A DNA stretch of 64,000 bases from Burkholderia sp. FERM BP-3421 (GCF_028657905.1 NZ_CP117782.1:248001-312000); one strand, 5' to 3'. Shown: positions 32,986-41,378, counted from the first letter of the stretch. Notes: generated by a model from the letters alone, not told the origin. Made by a program: numbers and translations.

Positions 32986-34353
32986 GTGACGGACAGACAT
33001 CTGATCTATTTTTCGCGGGATCCGAGCACGGATCTGCGGCATTGCTTCGATGCGCGCGGGTGGCGCGTCGAATGCGTCGGGTCGATGCGCGAGATGCGCC
33101 GCGCGGCTGCTCATGCGACCGCCGCGGGCGGCCTGCTCGATCTGAGCGCGGGCCTGAAGCCGAGCGATCTCGCCGACCTCGAATCCTGCCTGACCGTGCC
33201 CCATGTCGGCTGGATCGCCGCGACCCAGCGCGGACAATTGCAGGACGCCGGACTGCGGCGTCTCGTGCGCGACTATTGCTTCGACTACGTGACGGTGCCG
33301 TACGAAGGCGAGCGGATCGTCGAGTCGATCGGCCACGCGTACGGGATGGTCACGCTCACGGACGGGCTCGCGCAGCCGGCGGGCGGCCAGCGCGAAGGCG
33401 AGATGGTCGGCACCTGCGACGCGATGCTCGCGTTGTTCAAGACGATCCGCAAGGTGGCCGCGACCGACGCGCCGGTGTTCATCTCCGGCGAATCCGGCAC
33501 CGGCAAGGAACTGACCGCGGTCGCGATTCACGAACGTTCGTCCCGCGCCGAGGCACCGTTCATTGCGCTCAACTGCGGCGCGATTCCGCCGACGCTGCTG
33601 CAGTCCGAACTGTTCGGCTACGAGCGCGGCGCGTTCACCGGCGCGAACCAGCGCAAAATCGGCCGGGTCGAGGCGGCCCACGGCGGCACCTTGTTTCTCG
33701 ACGAGATCGGCGACCTGCCGCTCGAAAGCCAGGCGAGCCTGCTGCGCTTCCTGCAGGAGAGCAAGATCGAACGCCTCGGCGGGCACGTGTCGCTGCCGGT
33801 CGACGTGCGGGTGATCTGCGCGACCCACGTCGACATGCAGGCCGCGCTGCGCGAGGGCCGCTTCCGCGAGGACCTGTACCACCGGCTGTGCGTGCTGAAG
33901 ATCCACGAGCCGCCGCTGCGCGAGCGCGGCAAGGACATCGAGGTGCTCGCGCGGCACATGCTCGAACGTTTCAAGGGCGATGCGCACCGGCGTCTGCGCG
34001 GCTTCTCGCCGTGCGCGATCGCCGCGCTCCACAACTACGGCTGGCCCGGCAACGTGCGCGAGCTGATCAACCGGGTGCGGCGCGCGATCGTGATGTCCGA
34101 GGGACGCATGATCACCGCCACCGATCTCGAGCTGGACGGGCACGTCGCGCTGGCGCCGGTGTCGCTCGTCGAGGCCCGCGAGGTCGCCGAGCGTCGCGCG
34201 ATCGAGCTCGCGCTGCTGCGGCATCGCGGCCGGTTCGCCGATGCGGCGCGCGAGCTGGGCGTGTCGCGCGTGACGCTGTATCGGCTGCTGTGCGCCTACG
34301 GCATGCGCGCGCGCGAGGAGCCGGATGGGCTGTCGGCGCCGCTGTCGGGGTGA
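32986..34353 (+). CDS. sigma-54-dependent activator, VpsR-type (activator 2, divergent from the Fap-like operon)
   Basis: A 455-residue paralogue of activator 1. The start GTG 32986 (MTDRHLIYFSRDP) follows GGAGAAAGG; an upstream GTG at 32956 would add ten residues. The VpsR-like N-domain is followed by an AAA+ domain with GESGTGKELTAVAIHERSS, ELFGYERGAFTGANQRK and GGTLFLDEIGDLPL. A Fis-type HTH ends it (ADAARELGVSRVTLYRLLCA). The two activators look about equally diverged across the AAA+ and HTH. It is divergent from the seven-gene cluster and is the better candidate for its dedicated regulator. Confidence 0.9.
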   Translation: MTDRHLIYFSRDPSTDLRHCFDARGWRVECVGSMREMRRAAAHATAAGGLLDLSAGLKPSDLADLESCLTVPHVGWIAATQRGQLQDAGLRRLVRDYCFDYVTVPYEGERIVESIGHAYGMVTLTDGLAQPAGGQREGEMVGTCDAMLALFKTIRKVAATDAPVFISGESGTGKELTAVAIHERSSRAEAPFIALNCGAIPPTLLQSELFGYERGAFTGANQRKIGRVEAAHGGTLFLDEIGDLPLESQASLLRFLQESKIERLGGHVSLPVDVRVICATHVDMQAALREGRFREDLYHRLCVLKIHEPPLRERGKDIEVLARHMLERFKGDAHRRLRGFSPCAIAALHNYGWPGNVRELINRVRRAIVMSEGRMITATDLELDGHVALAPVSLVEAREVAERRAIELALLRHRGRFADAARELGVSRVTLYRLLCAYGMRAREEPDGLSAPLSG

Positions 34354-34413
34354 GCGGGCGCGAGGCTTGTTAAAATCGGCGGGTACGGCCGTTTCCCGGC
34401 CGAAGGAACCCGC

Positions 34414-35385
34414 ATGAAACAGTATCTCGATCTCGTCCGCACCATCCTCGACACCGGCACCTGGCAGGACAACCGCACCGGCATCCGCACCATCAGCATG
34501 CCGGGCGCGATGCTGCGCTTCGATCTGCAGGACGGTTTCCCGGCGGTGACGACCAAGAAGCTCGCGTTCAAGTCGGCGATCGGCGAGCTGGTCGGCTTCC
34601 TGCGCGCGACGCGCAGCGCGGCCGAGTTCCGCGCGCTCGGCTGCAAGGTCTGGGATGCGAACGCGAACGAGAATGCGGCGTGGCTCGCGAATCCGTACCG
34701 CGCGGGCGTCGACGATCTCGGCGACGTGTACGGCGTGCAATGGCGGCGCTGGCCCGGCTACAAGCTGCTGGATGCGGGCGCCGGCGCGCAGATCGACGAC
34801 GCGCTCGCGCGCGGCTACCGGATCGTCGCCCGCCTCGACGATGAGGGCGCGCCCAAGGTTCTGCTGTACAAGGCGATCGACCAGCTGCGCGAATGCCTCG
34901 ACACGATCATGCGCGAGCCGTCGAGCCGGCGCATCCTGTTTCATGGCTGGAATCCCGCTGCGCTCGACGAGATCGCGCTGCCGGCTTGCCATCTGCTATA
35001 CCAGTTCCTGCCGAACGTCGCGAAGCGCGAAATCTCGCTGTGCCTGTACATCCGCAGCAACGACGTCGGCCTCGGCACGCCGTTCAACCTGACCGAGGGC
35101 GCGGCGCTGCTGTCGCTGGTCGGCCGGCTCACGGGCTACACGCCGCGCTGGTTCACGTATTTCATCGGCGACGCGCACATCTACGAGAATCAGCTCGACA
35201 TGCTGCAACAGCAGTTGCAGCGGGAACCGTTCCCGAGCCCGCGCCTCGCGATCGACGCGCGCGTGCCGGATTACGCCCGGACGGGCGTTTACGCGCCCGA
35301 ATGGCTCGAAAAGATCGAGCCGTCCGATTTTTCACTCGTCGACTACCGGCACCACGCGCCGTTGACCGCGCCGATGGCCGTCTGA
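34414..35385 (+). CDS. thyA: thymidylate synthase ThyA
   Basis: ThyA (323 residues, longer than the usual 264 of E. coli because of extra loops) makes dTMP from dUMP using methylene-tetrahydrofolate. MKQYLDLVRTILDTGTWQDN, then VDDLGDVYGVQWRRWP, the active-site ALPACHLLYQF with the nucleophilic cysteine, and SNDVGLGTPFNLTEGAALLS are intact. RFDLQDGFPAVTTKKL and GDAHIYENQLDMLQQQLQRE are typical. The gene precedes a terminator broken by an IS remnant. Confidence 0.95.
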   Translation: MKQYLDLVRTILDTGTWQDNRTGIRTISMPGAMLRFDLQDGFPAVTTKKLAFKSAIGELVGFLRATRSAAEFRALGCKVWDANANENAAWLANPYRAGVDDLGDVYGVQWRRWPGYKLLDAGAGAQIDDALARGYRIVARLDDEGAPKVLLYKAIDQLRECLDTIMREPSSRRILFHGWNPAALDEIALPACHLLYQFLPNVAKREISLCLYIRSNDVGLGTPFNLTEGAALLSLVGRLTGYTPRWFTYFIGDAHIYENQLDMLQQQLQREPFPSPRLAIDARVPDYARTGVYAPEWLEKIEPSDFSLVDYRHHAPLTAPMAV

Positions 35386-35399
35386 AGCCGCGTCGCCCA

Positions 35400-35421
35400 A
35401 GCCAAAAGCCCGCTTCGAGCG
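35400..35421 (+). terminator. left half of the thyA terminator, split by an IS remnant
   Basis: AAAAGCCCGCTTCGAGCG (from about 35404) would, with the GGGCTTTTT now at 35895-35903, form one hairpin. The element at 35422 was inserted into it and duplicated the 12 bases at 35410-35421. Confidence 0.7.
35410..35421. repeat. target site duplication, left copy
   Basis: CCGCTTCGAGCG is present here and at 35883-35894, on either side of the IS remnant. Twelve bases is a normal duplication for IS4-family elements. Confidence 0.8.
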
Positions 35422-35882
35422 TGATGCCGTTCAGTTAGGGATCTTTCTTGGGAAGAGGGCGGGATAACGAGCGGGACGGGACTTGACGGCCCGATCGCAT
35501 TTGCGATCGGGCCGTTTTACGTTGATGAGCCGCGTGAGGTGTTCGCGAAGTCGCTTGAGAACGGCGGGCAGCGTGGCGAAGGCGGGCGTACGTGCGGCCC
35601 ACATCATTTCGTGCTGGATGAGATGGCGCGAGCGAACGAAGCTGAGTTCGCTCGGTTCGCACTTGGCCTCGAAGGCAGCGCAAGCCATTTCGCGGCGAAT
35701 CAGGTTGTAGGCGATCAACGCTCCCCAGATTTCCTGGTAAATGCCGTCGACGGTCCGGCTGCGATCCAGCATGAAGATCGGGTGGTCGGTCAGCATCGCG
35801 TCAAACGTTGACAGCTTGGCCCGCCGTTTACAACTCCAACCCCAAAAGAAAATGCCGTTCAGGCCTTAACTGAACGGCATTA
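35422..35882 (-). mobile_element. internally deleted IS4-type insertion sequence (461 bp)
   Basis: The ends are near-perfect inverted repeats: tgATGCCGTTCAGTTAGGG at the left, and its reverse complement with two differences at the right. The flanks carry a 12-bp direct repeat (35410-35421 and 35883-35894). The right end also holds a 12-bp dyad (35851-35862 with 35870-35881). Only both tips of the transposase gene survive, so the element cannot move by itself but could in principle be mobilised by a full-length relative. Confidence 0.8.
35431..35796 (-). pseudogene. IS4-family transposase remnant
   Basis: The 121-codon frame reads DRSRTVDGIYQEIWGALIAY, then NLIRREMACAAF and CEPSELSFVRSRHLIQHEMM, the C-terminal DDE-4 part of IS4 transposases; the catalytic core with the DDE triad is missing. 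Immediately upstream the same frame reads AKLSTFDAM, which resembles the N-terminal start of such transposases. So the N-terminus appears to be fused to the C-terminus by an internal deletion, rather than simply cut off. The inference is from family memory only. Confidence 0.75.
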
Positions 35883-35894
35883 CCGCTTCGAGCG
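35883..35894. repeat. target site duplication, right copy
   Basis: CCGCTTCGAGCG, identical to the left copy at 35410-35421. It is followed by GGGCTTTTTGC, the second half of the original thyA terminator. Confidence 0.8.
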
Positions 35895-35919
35895 GGCTTT
35901 TTGCATCGGCGCGCGCCGT

Positions 35920-38205
35920 TCAGGCGTGCCGCTGCTCGTCGTGATGCGTGCTGCCGTGCTGTTCCGGGTGTTCTTGATGCTCCGGATGTTCCTGGCGCGG
36001 CGGCGCTTCGTGCGGCGGCGGGTTGTGCGGCGCCTGGGCGGGCGGCGCGGCCGGGCGCGGCTCGGCGCGGGGCGCAGGCGGGCGCGCTTCGTTGACGGGC
36101 GGCCGGTAATCCTCGCGCGGCGGCGCGAATTCCGGGCGCGGCTCGGCGCGCGGCGCTTCCGGCGGGCGGTAGTCGTTGCGCGGCGGTTCGGCCGGCTGCG
36201 CGTGCGGCTCGGTTTCGCGCGGCGAGCGGATTGGCGGCAGGGCGTTCTGAGCAGGCGAGCGCGGCGGCAATTGTGCGTTCGGCCCGCCGTTCGCGCGCTG
36301 CTGCTCGATCGGCGGATGCGCCTGCGTCCATGCGGGTTGCGGCGTGGGGAAGCGCTCGCCGTTGCGCGCCTCGTTCGCGGCGGCGGGCGGGCGCGGCACG
36401 CCGGCTTCGGGCTGGCCGGCGCGCGGCGGCGCTTGGCTCGCGCGCGGCTCGGCCGGCGGCATGCGCTCGGACTCGCCGTGCGCGGCTTGCGGCCCGCGGC
36501 CCGGTTGCAACACCGGCGTGCGGGTGTTGACGAGCTGGACATTGCGCGGCGTCGGCTGTGCGCTCGCGCCTGCCTCGGGCCGCGTGCGCGCGGCGTAGTT
36601 CGGCGGCGCCGCGCTGCGGATCACGGGCGCGCCCGCGCCCGGCACCTGGCCGCCGCTCTGCGCGAAATGCTGCGCGAGCTGGTCGTGGTAGGCGGCCGGC
36701 ACGACCGGGTTGCGGGTCGCGACGATCGAGCGCTGCAGCGCGGCGGCGGGCGGCTGATACGCGGCGTTGCGCAGGTTGCCGCTGAAGCTCTGGCGCACCG
36801 GCGCGATCGCGGGCGCGCCCGCGCCCACCTGCGCGTTGCGCCACTGCTGCGGGTCGACCTTCTGCGCGAAGCGCGCGACCGGCTGCCCGTGGACGAACGC
36901 GGTCGCGGGCACGGCCGTCACCGCGTTCGGCGCGCGATAGTTGATGAAGGTCTTGTTGATGTTGGTGATGTTCGTCACGTTGGTGACGTTCACGGTCTTG
37001 TTGATCGTGATGTTGTTGACGACCGTCTGGTTGACGCGCTGGTAGTAATGCGGACTCCAGCCGCCCCAGCCCGGGTGCCAGGCTTCGTGCGGGCCGAGCG
37101 GGAACCACGCGACGCCCGCGGCGACCGCGCCGCCGAGCGCGAGACCCACGCTCCAGCTGAAGCCGCCGCCCCCGCCGCCGACGAAGGCCACGAGCGCCGG
37201 CGCGTAGCAGGGCGGCGCGGCCGCGACGATCGGGCCGGGCACCCACGCCCAGGCGTTGCCGAGATAGGCCCAGCGGCCGTAGTGATACGGCGCGAAGCCC
37301 CACGGCTGGTCGTCGACCCAGGTCCAGCCCCACGGCGCCTGCCAGATCCAGTGGCCGGTGTGGTACGGCGCCCAGCCCGCGGGCACCGCGTTCGGGATCC
37401 AGACCGCGCCGTACTGCGAGTCGTCGCGCCAGCTCCCGTTCGCATCGAGATCCTGGTAGCCGGGGATGTCGCGCGACACGTAGCGCGCGGACAGCGAGCG
37501 GTCCTCGGCCGCGTCGCGGCTCGCGGCCCACTGGTCGAGCGGATCCGGCGCAGGGGCGGCGTATTCGCCCGCGACCTGCAGGTTGGTGCCGCTGAAGACG
37601 ATCTGCTGGCCCGCCGACACCGGCATCTGCCCGCCGTCGCCGTACACGGTCGCGCTGCCGCGCCGCACCGTGACCGTCGTGCTCGCGCCGTTCGGCGCGA
37701 CGTCGACCCGGTAGTCGCCGGGGCCGCCGACGGCGAGCGCGAGATTCGGCGTGTCGATCTCGTACGAGGTGCCGGGCGGCAGTTCGCGCACGTGCGTCGA
37801 CAACGTGCCGAGCGCGACCTTCAACTGCGCGTTGGCGTCGTCGAGATTGAGGAGCGCGAGGCTCGTCGAATCGCCGAGCCGGACGGCGGTCGAGCCGATA
37901 TGCAGCTCCGAGCGCGCGCCCGTGTCGTTCCACACCTGGTCGCCGGTCGTGAGCGGTCGATTGACGGCGGCGTACGACCAGTCGGTCGCGCCGGCCGGCT
38001 CGGTCGTGACCGCGCCGGTGAGGTAGTCGAGCCGCGCGACGCGGGTGGGCGGATCGCCGCCCGGCTGCTGGGCCTCGGGATACGGCGCGCCGGCGTCGGG
38101 CACCTGGGCGAAGGCGGGAGGCAGTGCGGCGAGCGCCGCGGCGACGAGCGTGAAGCGGGCAATGCGTTTGAGCAGAACGGGAGGATGGCTGGCGGACGTT
38201 TTCAT
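35920..38205 (-). CDS. exported FecR-domain/DUF6600 protein with proline-rich tail
   Basis: From ATG 38205 (MKTSASHPP) the product is 761 residues with a signal peptide ending PPAFAQ. A FecR-type domain follows (RVARLDYLTGAV through about 210), then DUF6600 repeats rich in Trp and Tyr (NGSWRDDSQYGAVWIPNAV, then GHWIWQAPWGWTWVDDQPWG). A Gly-rich and Asn/Thr-rich region comes next (about 340-400). The last 250 residues are Pro/Ala/Arg-rich, ending in a histidine- and glutamate-rich tail. Such proteins are periplasmic or surface-exposed and of unknown function. It converges on thyA. Confidence 0.82.
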   Translation of the reverse strand: MKTSASHPPVLLKRIARFTLVAAALAALPPAFAQVPDAGAPYPEAQQPGGDPPTRVARLDYLTGAVTTEPAGATDWSYAAVNRPLTTGDQVWNDTGARSELHIGSTAVRLGDSTSLALLNLDDANAQLKVALGTLSTHVRELPPGTSYEIDTPNLALAVGGPGDYRVDVAPNGASTTVTVRRGSATVYGDGGQMPVSAGQQIVFSGTNLQVAGEYAAPAPDPLDQWAASRDAAEDRSLSARYVSRDIPGYQDLDANGSWRDDSQYGAVWIPNAVPAGWAPYHTGHWIWQAPWGWTWVDDQPWGFAPYHYGRWAYLGNAWAWVPGPIVAAAPPCYAPALVAFVGGGGGGFSWSVGLALGGAVAAGVAWFPLGPHEAWHPGWGGWSPHYYQRVNQTVVNNITINKTVNVTNVTNITNINKTFINYRAPNAVTAVPATAFVHGQPVARFAQKVDPQQWRNAQVGAGAPAIAPVRQSFSGNLRNAAYQPPAAALQRSIVATRNPVVPAAYHDQLAQHFAQSGGQVPGAGAPVIRSAAPPNYAARTRPEAGASAQPTPRNVQLVNTRTPVLQPGRGPQAAHGESERMPPAEPRASQAPPRAGQPEAGVPRPPAAANEARNGERFPTPQPAWTQAHPPIEQQRANGGPNAQLPPRSPAQNALPPIRSPRETEPHAQPAEPPRNDYRPPEAPRAEPRPEFAPPREDYRPPVNEARPPAPRAEPRPAAPPAQAPHNPPPHEAPPRQEHPEHQEHPEQHGSTHHDEQRHA

Positions 38206-38361
38206 TGTGGTCTCTTGTTCAACGGCGCTGGTCGCGCGCCGCATGCCTGCACTCTATCCGCTGGCGGTATTTCCGAGCCCCCTGTTTTGTTAAGCGATCC
38301 GTCGCTGCTGTAACAAAACTTGTCTATCCGACGATTTCGTCATCCGCCCGAAAAATGATCG

Positions 38362-39069
38362 TCAAACGTCCGTAAGCAGCTGTGCGAAATGGCGCTGTCC
38401 CGGGGGCGTGACACGCAGCACGCGCGGCTTGCCCGCGCGCTCGATCCAGCCCTGCGCATGGAAGCTGTCGAGCAGCGCGGCGCCGAGCGCGCCGCCCAGG
38501 TGCGGGCGCCGTTCGCTCCAATCGAGGCACTGGCAGGCGAAACGCCGCCGGCGCTTGCGCTGGTCCGCGACGTCGACGCCCCAGCGCGCCAGTGCCGCGA
38601 TGCCGTCGGCGGTGGCGTCGAGCCCGTCGGCGCCGTGCGCGAGCCAGCCGCGCGCGAGCATGCGCTCGTACACCTGGACCGCGAGTTCGCCTGCCATGTG
38701 GTCGTAGCAGGTGCGCGCATAGCGCATCTCGAGCGGAACGGTGCGTGCGGCGCGCGGCGCGGCAGGCGCGATGGCGGCCGCATGCGCGACGGTGGCGAGC
38801 GCTTCGAGCGCGGCCGCGATGTCGGGCGACGCGATCCGGTAGTAGCGATGCCGGCCCCGCACGTCGAGCGCGAGCAGGCCGCCGTCGGCGAGCCGCGCGA
38901 GATGCGCGCTCGCCGCCGACGGCGACAGTCCGGCGATCAGCGTCAGCTCGCCCGCGGGGCGCGCGCTGCCGTCCATCAGCGACCACAGCATCGCGGCGCG
39001 GCCGGGGTCGGCGAGCAGCGCGCCGAGGCGGCTCAGGCCGGGGAAGGGGGGGTGTGGATCGGTCGGCAT
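38362..39069 (-). CDS. ArsR-family winged-helix regulator with long C-terminal domain
   Basis: From ATG 39069 (MPTDPHPPFPGLS) the protein is 235 residues. GLSRLGALLADPGRAAMLWS and the HTH segment LTLIAGLSPSAASAHLARLADGG are typical of ArsR regulators. The C-terminal half (YARTCYDHMAGELAVQVYER, WERRPHLGG-like helices) is longer than in metal-sensing members. No clear metal-binding cysteine pair is visible in the HTH. Effector and targets are unknown. Confidence 0.85.
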   Translation of the reverse strand: MPTDPHPPFPGLSRLGALLADPGRAAMLWSLMDGSARPAGELTLIAGLSPSAASAHLARLADGGLLALDVRGRHRYYRIASPDIAAALEALATVAHAAAIAPAAPRAARTVPLEMRYARTCYDHMAGELAVQVYERMLARGWLAHGADGLDATADGIAALARWGVDVADQRKRRRRFACQCLDWSERRPHLGGALGAALLDSFHAQGWIERAGKPRVLRVTPPGQRHFAQLLTDV

Positions 39070-39199
39070 CGGGGTGTTCCTGGCACGGGATGCGTGCAGT
39101 GTAGGCGCATCGCGCATGCGATGTTTCAGGCCGGCGTGAAATGTCGAGGATGAGGCGGGGCGCGTAGAATGACGCCGGTTTCCTTCCTTTTCTCACGCC

Positions 39200-39343
39200 A
39201 TGAAGACGCTTTGGGCCGTTGCCGCCGTGCTGGCCGCCGCGATCTGCGCCGGGTGCGCGCAGGGCGGCGCGCCGGGTTCCGCCGGCACGGGCAGCATCGA
39301 GATGTACGGCACCCTCGACCAGGGCATCACGATCCGCAACTGA
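39200..39343 (+). CDS. small lipoprotein (47 residues)
   Basis: ATG 39200 opens MKTLWAVAAVLAAAICAGCA, a short signal peptide with a lipobox-like ICAGC; the -3 residue is Cys, which is unusual. The mature part is only about 29 residues and ends GTLDQGITIRN. It is too short for most gene callers but has the right codon bias. Nothing in the sequence shows its role. Confidence 0.6.
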   Translation: MKTLWAVAAVLAAAICAGCAQGGAPGSAGTGSIEMYGTLDQGITIRN

Positions 39344-39359
39344 CGCGCGACGTCGCGTG

Positions 39360-39971
39360 TCAGGCGCGTTCGAGCCGGTGCGCGAGTCCGTCGAGGATGA
39401 TCGCGAGTCCCTGCTCGAAGTGCGCGTCCGGTCCCGCCTGCACGACCGCTTCGAATGCCTGCCGCAGGAACGCGGACGGCTCGGCCCGGTTCGGCGCGCG
39501 CCCGGCCTTGCCGCTCGCCGCGCTCTGCTGTTCCAGCACCGCCCCGACGACGTACTGGCTCACCATCAACAACGCATGCGCGGCGGCGACCGGCGTGAAG
39601 CCGGCGTCGCCGAGCAGGCGCAATTGCGCCTCCACCGCCGCGAAGTGCGGCGCGTCCGGCGTGCTGCCCGCATGGACCCGCGCGCCGTCGCGGCAGGCAA
39701 GCAGCGCGCCGCGGAAGCTGCGCGCGTTGTCGGCCACGAAGCTGCGCCAGTCGTCGCCGTCGCGCGGCATCGCGCAGGTGTGATGGCGGCTCAGGAGCGC
39801 GTCCGCGAGTGCGTCGAGCAGCGCGCGCTTGCTGTTGAAATGCCAGTAGAGCGCCGGTTGCTGCACGCCCAGCCGTTCGGCCAGCAGGCGGGTCGTCAAG
39901 CCGTCCATGCCGACTTCGTCCAAAAGCGCCAGCGCGGCGTCGATCACCTGTTCCCGCTGCAATTTCGCCAC
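39360..39971 (-). CDS. tetR: TetR-family repressor, TetR(A)-class
   Basis: A 203-residue protein with an N-terminal HTH (REQVIDAALALLDEVGMDGL, then TTRLLAERLGVQQPALYWHF) and a C-terminal TetR_C domain (LLACRDGARVHAGSTPD, like the tetracycline-binding core). It is divergent from a tetA-like gene with two 19-bp dyads between them, which it should bind to repress both. The ligand need not be tetracycline. The target gene carries an amber stop, so the repressor may be all that still works. Confidence 0.88.
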   Translation of the reverse strand: MAKLQREQVIDAALALLDEVGMDGLTTRLLAERLGVQQPALYWHFNSKRALLDALADALLSRHHTCAMPRDGDDWRSFVADNARSFRGALLACRDGARVHAGSTPDAPHFAAVEAQLRLLGDAGFTPVAAAHALLMVSQYVVGAVLEQQSAASGKAGRAPNRAEPSAFLRQAFEAVVQAGPDAHFEQGLAIILDGLAHRLERA

Positions 39972-39993
39972 GATCGGGATCCTCGTCGTTGTG

Positions 39994-40012
39994 AATTTAT
40001 CGGTGATAAATT
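39994..40012. promoter_or_regulatory. tet-operator-like dyad 1
   Basis: AATTTATCGGTGATAAATT is a 19-bp near-palindrome; its core TTATC-GG-TGATAA resembles the tetO core TATCA-x-TGATA. It lies 23 bases from the tetR start. Confidence 0.75.
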
Positions 40013-40025
40013 ATAGTGCCCAGAA

Positions 40026-40044
40026 AATTTATCATCGATAAATT
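40026..40044. promoter_or_regulatory. tet-operator-like dyad 2
   Basis: AATTTATCATCGATAAATT, 32 bases (about three helical turns) after dyad 1, in the same 101-base tetR-tetA gap and 29 bases before the tetA-like start. Confidence 0.75.
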
Positions 40045-40072
40045 AACCGACGATCAGCGGAGAGGACATGGC

Positions 40073-41257
40073 ATGAAGCGCGCGGTGGTGGTGGCGGGCA
40101 TGGTGGTGGGGCTCGATGCGCTCGGGATCGGCTGCGTGATGCCGGTGCTGCCCGGGCTGCTGCGCGAACTGGGCGCGGGCGGGGCGTCGCTCGCGTGGCA
40201 CTACGGCGTGCTGATCGCGCTGTACGCTGCGTTGCAGGCTGTCTGCGCGCCTGTGCTCGGGCGGCTCGCGGATCGTCATGGCCGGCGGCCGGTGCTGCTG
40301 GCCTCGCTGGCGTGCGCCGCGCTCGACTATGCGGTCGCGGCGCGCGCGAGCGGACTCGCGATGGTTTACGCCGCGCGCGCGGTGGCGGGCGTCACGGGGG
40401 CGACCGGCGCGGTCGCGGGGGCGTGCGTCGCGGACGCCGCGCCGCCCGGCGAGCGGGCGCGTTACTTCGGGCTATTGGGCGGGTGCTACGGCGCGGGGTT
40501 GATCGCGGGGCCGGCGTTGGGTGGATTGCTGGGCAGCCAGGGCTTGCGGGCGCCGTTCGCGGCGGCCGCCTTGCTGAACGGCCTCGCCTGCGCGGCCGCG
40601 TGGCGCTGGCTGCCCGAGCACGCACGCGCTGCGCGATCCGCGGCGGCCGAGGCCGTGCCGGCCGAGGACGCGTCGGCGGAAGGCGAGGGCGCGTTGCGTG
40701 GCAACGGGTTCGGGCGCTGGCTCGGCGTGTATGTCGTGATGCAGTGGGTCGGGCAGATACCGACGACGCTGTGGGCGATCTTTTGTGCGCAGCGCTTCGG
40801 CTGGTCGCCGGGCATGGTCGGGCTGTCGCTCGCGGGATTCGGCTCGCTGCATGCCTAGGTCCAGGCGTGCGTCGCCGGGCCGCTGGCGGCGCGCTGGGGC
40901 GAGCGGCGCACGCTTGCGATCGGCATCGTGGTCGATGCGCTCGGCTATCTGCTGGTGGCGTTCGCGTCGAGCGGCGCGCAACTGATTCCCGGCATGCTGT
41001 GCCTCGCGCTGGGCGGCGTCGGCACGCCTGCGCTGCAGGGGCTGCTGAGCCGTCTCGCCGGGCCCGCGCGCCAGGGCGCGCTGCACGGGCGGCTCGCGAG
41101 CCTGAACGGCGTCACCGCGATGGGCGGGCCGCTCGCGTTCAGCGCGTTGTACGCGGCGAGCGGGGGATGGGACGGATGGAGCTGGCTGGCGGGGGCGTTG
41201 TTTTACCTGCTGTGCGTGCCGTTATGGCCGGGGCGGCGGCATGCCGGGCCGGGCTGA
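40073..41257 (+). pseudogene. TetA-like MFS efflux pump, broken by an in-frame amber stop
   Basis: The full frame from ATG 40073 has 394 codons, as expected for TetA(A/C)-type drug antiporters. VVVGLDALGIGCVMPVLPGL and ADRHGRRPVLLASLA (loop 2-3 motif) are at the start. Codon 262 (40856-40858) is TAG. The sequence before (GFGSLHA) and after (VQACVAGPLAARWGERR) reads straight on and aligns with a Leu in TetA(C), so TTG to TAG by one base is likely. The remaining 132 codons keep an intact frame to 41257. Truncation would lose about four of twelve helices. A sequencing error or suppression would restore it. Confidence 0.8.
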
Positions 41258-41378
41258 GGGGCGGCTGCGCCCTTCGGTTCGACGAATCAGGCCGCGCTTG
41301 CCGCGCGGCAACGTGTCGCAGTGCGCCGTATAATCGCGCCATCCCCGCAACACCGCTGAACCGCAGAACGGAGCCAAG

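Noticed and set aside
35926..38313. An open frame of about 790 codons on the plus strand
   Set aside because: It is antisense to the FecR/DUF6600 gene and is Arg-rich without any motif.
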